This document shows, in pieces, positions 6,551 through 9,324 of a stretch of DNA of 9,324 bases. The DNA is from Elusimicrobiaceae bacterium. GTDB taxonomy: Bacteria; Elusimicrobiota; Elusimicrobia; Elusimicrobiales; Elusimicrobiaceae. The translations under genes and the position numbers were made by a program. The notes beneath the pieces are model-generated. The model did not search any database, had not been told where the DNA came from, and saw only the letters and a program-made list of their open reading frames with translations. Where the stretch lies: the NCBI GenBank assembly GCA_024405075.1, contig JAKSPG010000042.1, forward strand, positions 1-9,324, in the 5' to 3' direction. How positions within the stretch are numbered: position 1 is the stretch's first letter; each line of letters starts with the position of its first letter.

Positions 6551-8730
6551 AAAAGAGCCGTCATTTGTTACTGCTACTGCTGCTGTACTGCTTGGCCGCC
6601 CCGGTATGGGGGCAGGAGCGACAGTTGCCTGTGCCAAATTCTGATGCGTTTGTCTATTTTACCGCCGATAACGCCCAGGTGGAACCCAATCAAAAAAAAG
6701 TAAATTTAACAGGAAATGTAACGCTTATCCAAAAAACGCCCGACGGCCAAAAACGGACTGTCACCGGCGAAAACATTACCTACGACCAACAAAATACAAC
6801 TATTTCTTCCGTCGGGCCCGTAACGGTGGAGGACGGGCAAGGGGCGGTGTTACGTGGGGAAAACATTACCGCCAATTATACCACCAAAGATTTTTCAGGG
6901 GAGCATTTAACGACCGAATACCCCCCCTTGCGTATTTTGGGGGCCAAAGAAATTTCCGCCAAGGACGGCCGCTACCTCTTGCGCGATGCCGAAGTAACTT
7001 GTTGCGATTGCGAAGACCCGCATTATACACTTTCCGTTGGTAAGCTAACGCTCTCGCCGCAGAAACGCGTCTTTGGTACGAACGCACTGCTACGGTTGGA
7101 TGGCATTCCCGTGTTATATTTGCCTGTATTTTGGCGCTCGTTGGATTCCCAAAAACCGTGGACAACCTACGTAGATTTTACCCAAAGCAACAAAACCGGA
7201 TTTGGAATATTGACGTCCTCGGTATTTAACCCCATACTGGGGTTGCGCCCGGTGTTAAATGTGGACTACTATACCAAATCGGGCTTCGGTTTCGGGGCGG
7301 GGCTGACGGCCGTCACGTCGCCTACGCTACACGGAAGCGCAGAATACTATTACATCAACGACCACGAAGCCGATAAACTGCGCCTGGCCGACACCAAACG
7401 CTGGGGATTGCGCGGCGGCTACTGGTGGGAAATTTACGATTCTTCCGACCACTTTAATAACCCCTCCGGCGCGCTTTACCAACTGCAAACACAGTTTCGT
7501 AAAGTATCTGACCCGTACTTTAATGACTCGTTCTTCCGCAGTAACCCATATATCTTTATGCCGGACCAGGAAACAAACCTGTCTATTTCGCGACAAACCC
7601 GCCGCACGACGTTGCGCGTAAATTACCAGGAAAAAGAAATTTTTGCGTGGAACAAACAGGAATTTATGGCCGAGAAACGCACCCTGCCGGAAATTAAATA
7701 CGCGCTCCTTCCGTTTAACGACCCGTGGCTCAAGCTTTCCCACCGTTTGGAAGCTGATTTTAACAATACATCTTCCTTGCAATACCTAAATAACCGCCCC
7801 AATGAAGAAGGCCCCTACCAACGCCAAGGACACGCCCGTTGGACGACAGAGAAATCCCTGCGTCTGTCGCGTACATTTACGTTCATGCCCAGCGTTTTTT
7901 ACGACCAAAAAATCACGCTGGATGATGCCAACTACAACCAGAAAGACGCTTGGGTCGGCCGCGTGGGGACGGACCTCAACTTGCAAACCCGCACCACCTG
8001 GGGTACCACTAACCTGGGTTACCAACTTACCAAACGCCTTTCCACGGGTACAATTAGCTCGGACCACCTGTCCCCCGATAAAGGCATTGAGCGCAACCGT
8101 TTGTACATCAACCACTATTATCGCCCCACTTTCACAACACACATCCGGCTGGAATCGGGTTTTAATTTATCGGATTATACCTACGATTTAGCCACCGGCT
8201 ACGGCCGCGAGATCACGTGGGACCATCTTAAAGAACGGGTAGAACCGTTCTTACTGGAGTGGGGATATACTTCTCCCGACGGGAAGGTGAATTTCTTTAT
8301 CCAAGACCAATACGACCTGCAACAAAAAAACATAAATTTTATTGCTCAATCCAATTTCATCGTCAGGGGACAACATATTGGGCTAGGGCTTAATAACTTT
8401 GCCGACCATACCGACCCGGGATCCCGCTACACCACCAACGCGGACCGCTACACCCTTACCACCTTGTGGGGCCTGCGGCCGTCCACAAGTAAGTGGCAGG
8501 TAGATTTGGGGATTGACGCTTCCTTTTTCCGCAATAGTTTAGTAGGCTTTAATAAGTTGGCGCGCGTGGGTTGGACTACACACGATGCCAAGTTGGATTT
8601 TACGCTGCGCCACCGCAACGATAACTTATCGTTTGCACTTCGTTTTACGGTGATATGCGGCACAAAGAAAGACCCCAAACAACGCCCCGAGGATACCTAC
8701 GAATACCCCTGGCGGCAACTGCGAAATTAG
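6544..8730 (+). CDS. lptD: LptD-like outer-membrane LPS-assembly protein (OstA/Imp family)
   Basis: LptD is the outer-membrane barrel that, plugged by the lipoprotein LptE, inserts lipopolysaccharide into the outer leaflet. The protein has 728 residues against 784 in E. coli. Residues 1-23 are a signal peptide: a basic start, a run of seven leucines and a VWG cleavage site before Q24. An OstA/LptA-like jellyroll follows to about residue 190, with repeated short strands such as VNLTGNVTL, ENITYD and RGENITANY. The family junction motif is DGIPVLYLPVFWRSLD. The rest is rich in alternating aromatic strands, as expected for a 26-strand barrel, and ends with LSFALRFTV followed by a polar tail of about 24 residues. 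Mature cysteines are only C153, C154, C156 and C705. No Shine-Dalgarno site precedes the ATG, which overlaps the kinase stop (ATGCTAA), so translation is probably coupled. Family call is firm; the symbol is assigned by similarity of motifs and domain order. Confidence 0.88.
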   Translation: MLKKSRHLLLLLLLYCLAAPVWGQERQLPVPNSDAFVYFTADNAQVEPNQKKVNLTGNVTLIQKTPDGQKRTVTGENITYDQQNTTISSVGPVTVEDGQGAVLRGENITANYTTKDFSGEHLTTEYPPLRILGAKEISAKDGRYLLRDAEVTCCDCEDPHYTLSVGKLTLSPQKRVFGTNALLRLDGIPVLYLPVFWRSLDSQKPWTTYVDFTQSNKTGFGILTSSVFNPILGLRPVLNVDYYTKSGFGFGAGLTAVTSPTLHGSAEYYYINDHEADKLRLADTKRWGLRGGYWWEIYDSSDHFNNPSGALYQLQTQFRKVSDPYFNDSFFRSNPYIFMPDQETNLSISRQTRRTTLRVNYQEKEIFAWNKQEFMAEKRTLPEIKYALLPFNDPWLKLSHRLEADFNNTSSLQYLNNRPNEEGPYQRQGHARWTTEKSLRLSRTFTFMPSVFYDQKITLDDANYNQKDAWVGRVGTDLNLQTRTTWGTTNLGYQLTKRLSTGTISSDHLSPDKGIERNRLYINHYYRPTFTTHIRLESGFNLSDYTYDLATGYGREITWDHLKERVEPFLLEWGYTSPDGKVNFFIQDQYDLQQKNINFIAQSNFIVRGQHIGLGLNNFADHTDPGSRYTTNADRYTLTTLWGLRPSTSKWQVDLGIDASFFRNSLVGFNKLARVGWTTHDAKLDFTLRHRNDNLSFALRFTVICGTKKDPKQRPEDTYEYPWRQLRN

Positions 8731-8736
8731 AGAGGG
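8731..8736 (+). promoter_or_regulatory. Shine-Dalgarno site of tdk
   Basis: AGAGGG follows the lptD stop directly and ends three bases before the ATG at 8740. The in-frame ATG at 8755 would be 18 bases away, too far, so the upstream ATG is preferred. The short spacer leaves some doubt. Confidence 0.55.
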
Positions 8737-8739
8737 ATT

Positions 8740-9309
8740 ATGATAAATCCGTTAATGCGTCACAAACAAGGTTGGATAGAAATTATTTGCGGGTGTATGT
8801 TCTCCGGCAAGACAGAAGAACTGATTCGCCGGGTGCGTACCGCCCTAATTGCTAAACAAAAAGTACAGTTGTTTAACTCCAAAGTAGACACCCGCTACGG
8901 GTTGGACAGCATTACGAGCCATAACCAAAACAAAGTGGCCGCTATTTGTGTTAAAACGTCTGATGAAATTTTACCTCATTTGGAAAAAGATACACAGGTC
9001 GTTGCCATTGATGAAGTCAACTTTTTTGATAAAGGCATTGTATCCGTATGCGAACAGCTGGCCAACAAAGGGCTGCGCGTAATTGTGGCCGGACTGGATA
9101 CCGACTATCGCGCCGAACCTTTTGAAGTCACCGCTGCGCTGATGGCCAAGGCAGAATTTGTAACCAAAAACCTGGCCGTATGCACCAAGTGCGGTAATCC
9201 CGCCAGCTTTACCCAGCGTATCAGCAAAGACAAACGGCGCATTGTAGTCGGCACGACGGACGCGTATCAAGCCCGCTGCCGCCGCTGTTACAAAAAGCCG
9301 CGCGCGTAA
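8740..9309 (+). CDS. tdk: Thymidine kinase (type II, TK1-like)
   Basis: This cytoplasmic enzyme phosphorylates thymidine (and deoxyuridine) with ATP to the monophosphate in pyrimidine salvage. The 189-residue length is typical for the TK1-like family. The P-loop is GCMFSGKT (residues 18-25), followed by EELIRRVRTA. The Walker B segment AIDEVNFFD contains D91 and the expected catalytic base E92. The lasso domain holds a zinc site of C148, C151, C180 and C183, and VGTTDAYQARCRRC forms the thymidine-binding loop region. Departures from the usual family pattern are asparagine at residue 94, where DExQF has glutamine; cysteine at 19 in the P-loop, where serine or proline is common; and aspartate where the lasso usually has glutamate. 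All core residues remain, so it is probably functional. The start at 8740 is nine bases after lptD; an ATG at 8755 would remove five residues and is a weaker alternative. Confidence 0.95.
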   Translation: MINPLMRHKQGWIEIICGCMFSGKTEELIRRVRTALIAKQKVQLFNSKVDTRYGLDSITSHNQNKVAAICVKTSDEILPHLEKDTQVVAIDEVNFFDKGIVSVCEQLANKGLRVIVAGLDTDYRAEPFEVTAALMAKAEFVTKNLAVCTKCGNPASFTQRISKDKRRIVVGTTDAYQARCRRCYKKPRA

Positions 9310-9324
9310 GGCGTTTGCCCCCAC

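Noticed and set aside
7327..7782. 151-codon open frame on the minus strand within lptD
   Set aside because: It is opposite a well-supported gene, has no recognisable motif or ribosome site, and its composition is what the reverse of an lptD coding strand gives.
7802..8191. 129-codon plus-strand open frame inside lptD
   Set aside because: It is a shifted frame of lptD, which itself continues unbroken with barrel-like strands through this region, so no frameshift is implied.
9310..9324. Possible terminator or next gene after tdk
   Set aside because: Only 15 bases remain, too few to see a stem-loop or a start.

Overview
The window is a compact bacterial chromosome segment with seven protein genes, all on the + strand. 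Neighbours overlap or lie 20 bases or less apart, so almost nothing is non-coding. No tRNA, rRNA, CRISPR array, insertion sequence or convincing terminator is visible. The host must have an outer membrane, because one gene encodes an LptD-type lipopolysaccharide assembly barrel with a signal peptide. Base composition looks close to 50% GC and is even across all genes, with no sign of recent transfer. The phylum cannot be proved from the sequence alone. A gut-type Elusimicrobiota bacterium is my tentative guess, from the overall style of the proteins and the gene order.

Layout from left to right: a comM gene cut by the left edge (3-1250); dprA (1247-2383), overlapping it by four bases; topA (2404-4680); a Xer-type tyrosine recombinase (4694-5572); a ROK-family sugar kinase, probably glucokinase (5576-6550); an lptD-like gene (6544-8730), overlapping the kinase by seven bases; and a thymidine kinase, tdk (8740-9309). 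The last 15 bases hold nothing recognisable.

The first four genes form a DNA-processing block. ComM and DprA act on single-stranded DNA taken up during natural transformation. TopA relaxes negative supercoils, and the Xer recombinase normally resolves chromosome dimers. Links among comM, dprA, topA and xer are known from several phyla. The last three genes (sugar phosphorylation, envelope assembly, thymidine salvage) have no obvious functional tie to the first four and are probably co-transcribed passengers of a housekeeping operon. Any promoter probably lies left of the window and any terminator right of it.

I found no evidence for an undescribed system. The points most worth a second look are the cysteine arrangement of the LptD-like protein, the mixed gene order, the missing Shine-Dalgarno site before lptD, and a changed residue in the conserved DExQF motif of the thymidine kinase.
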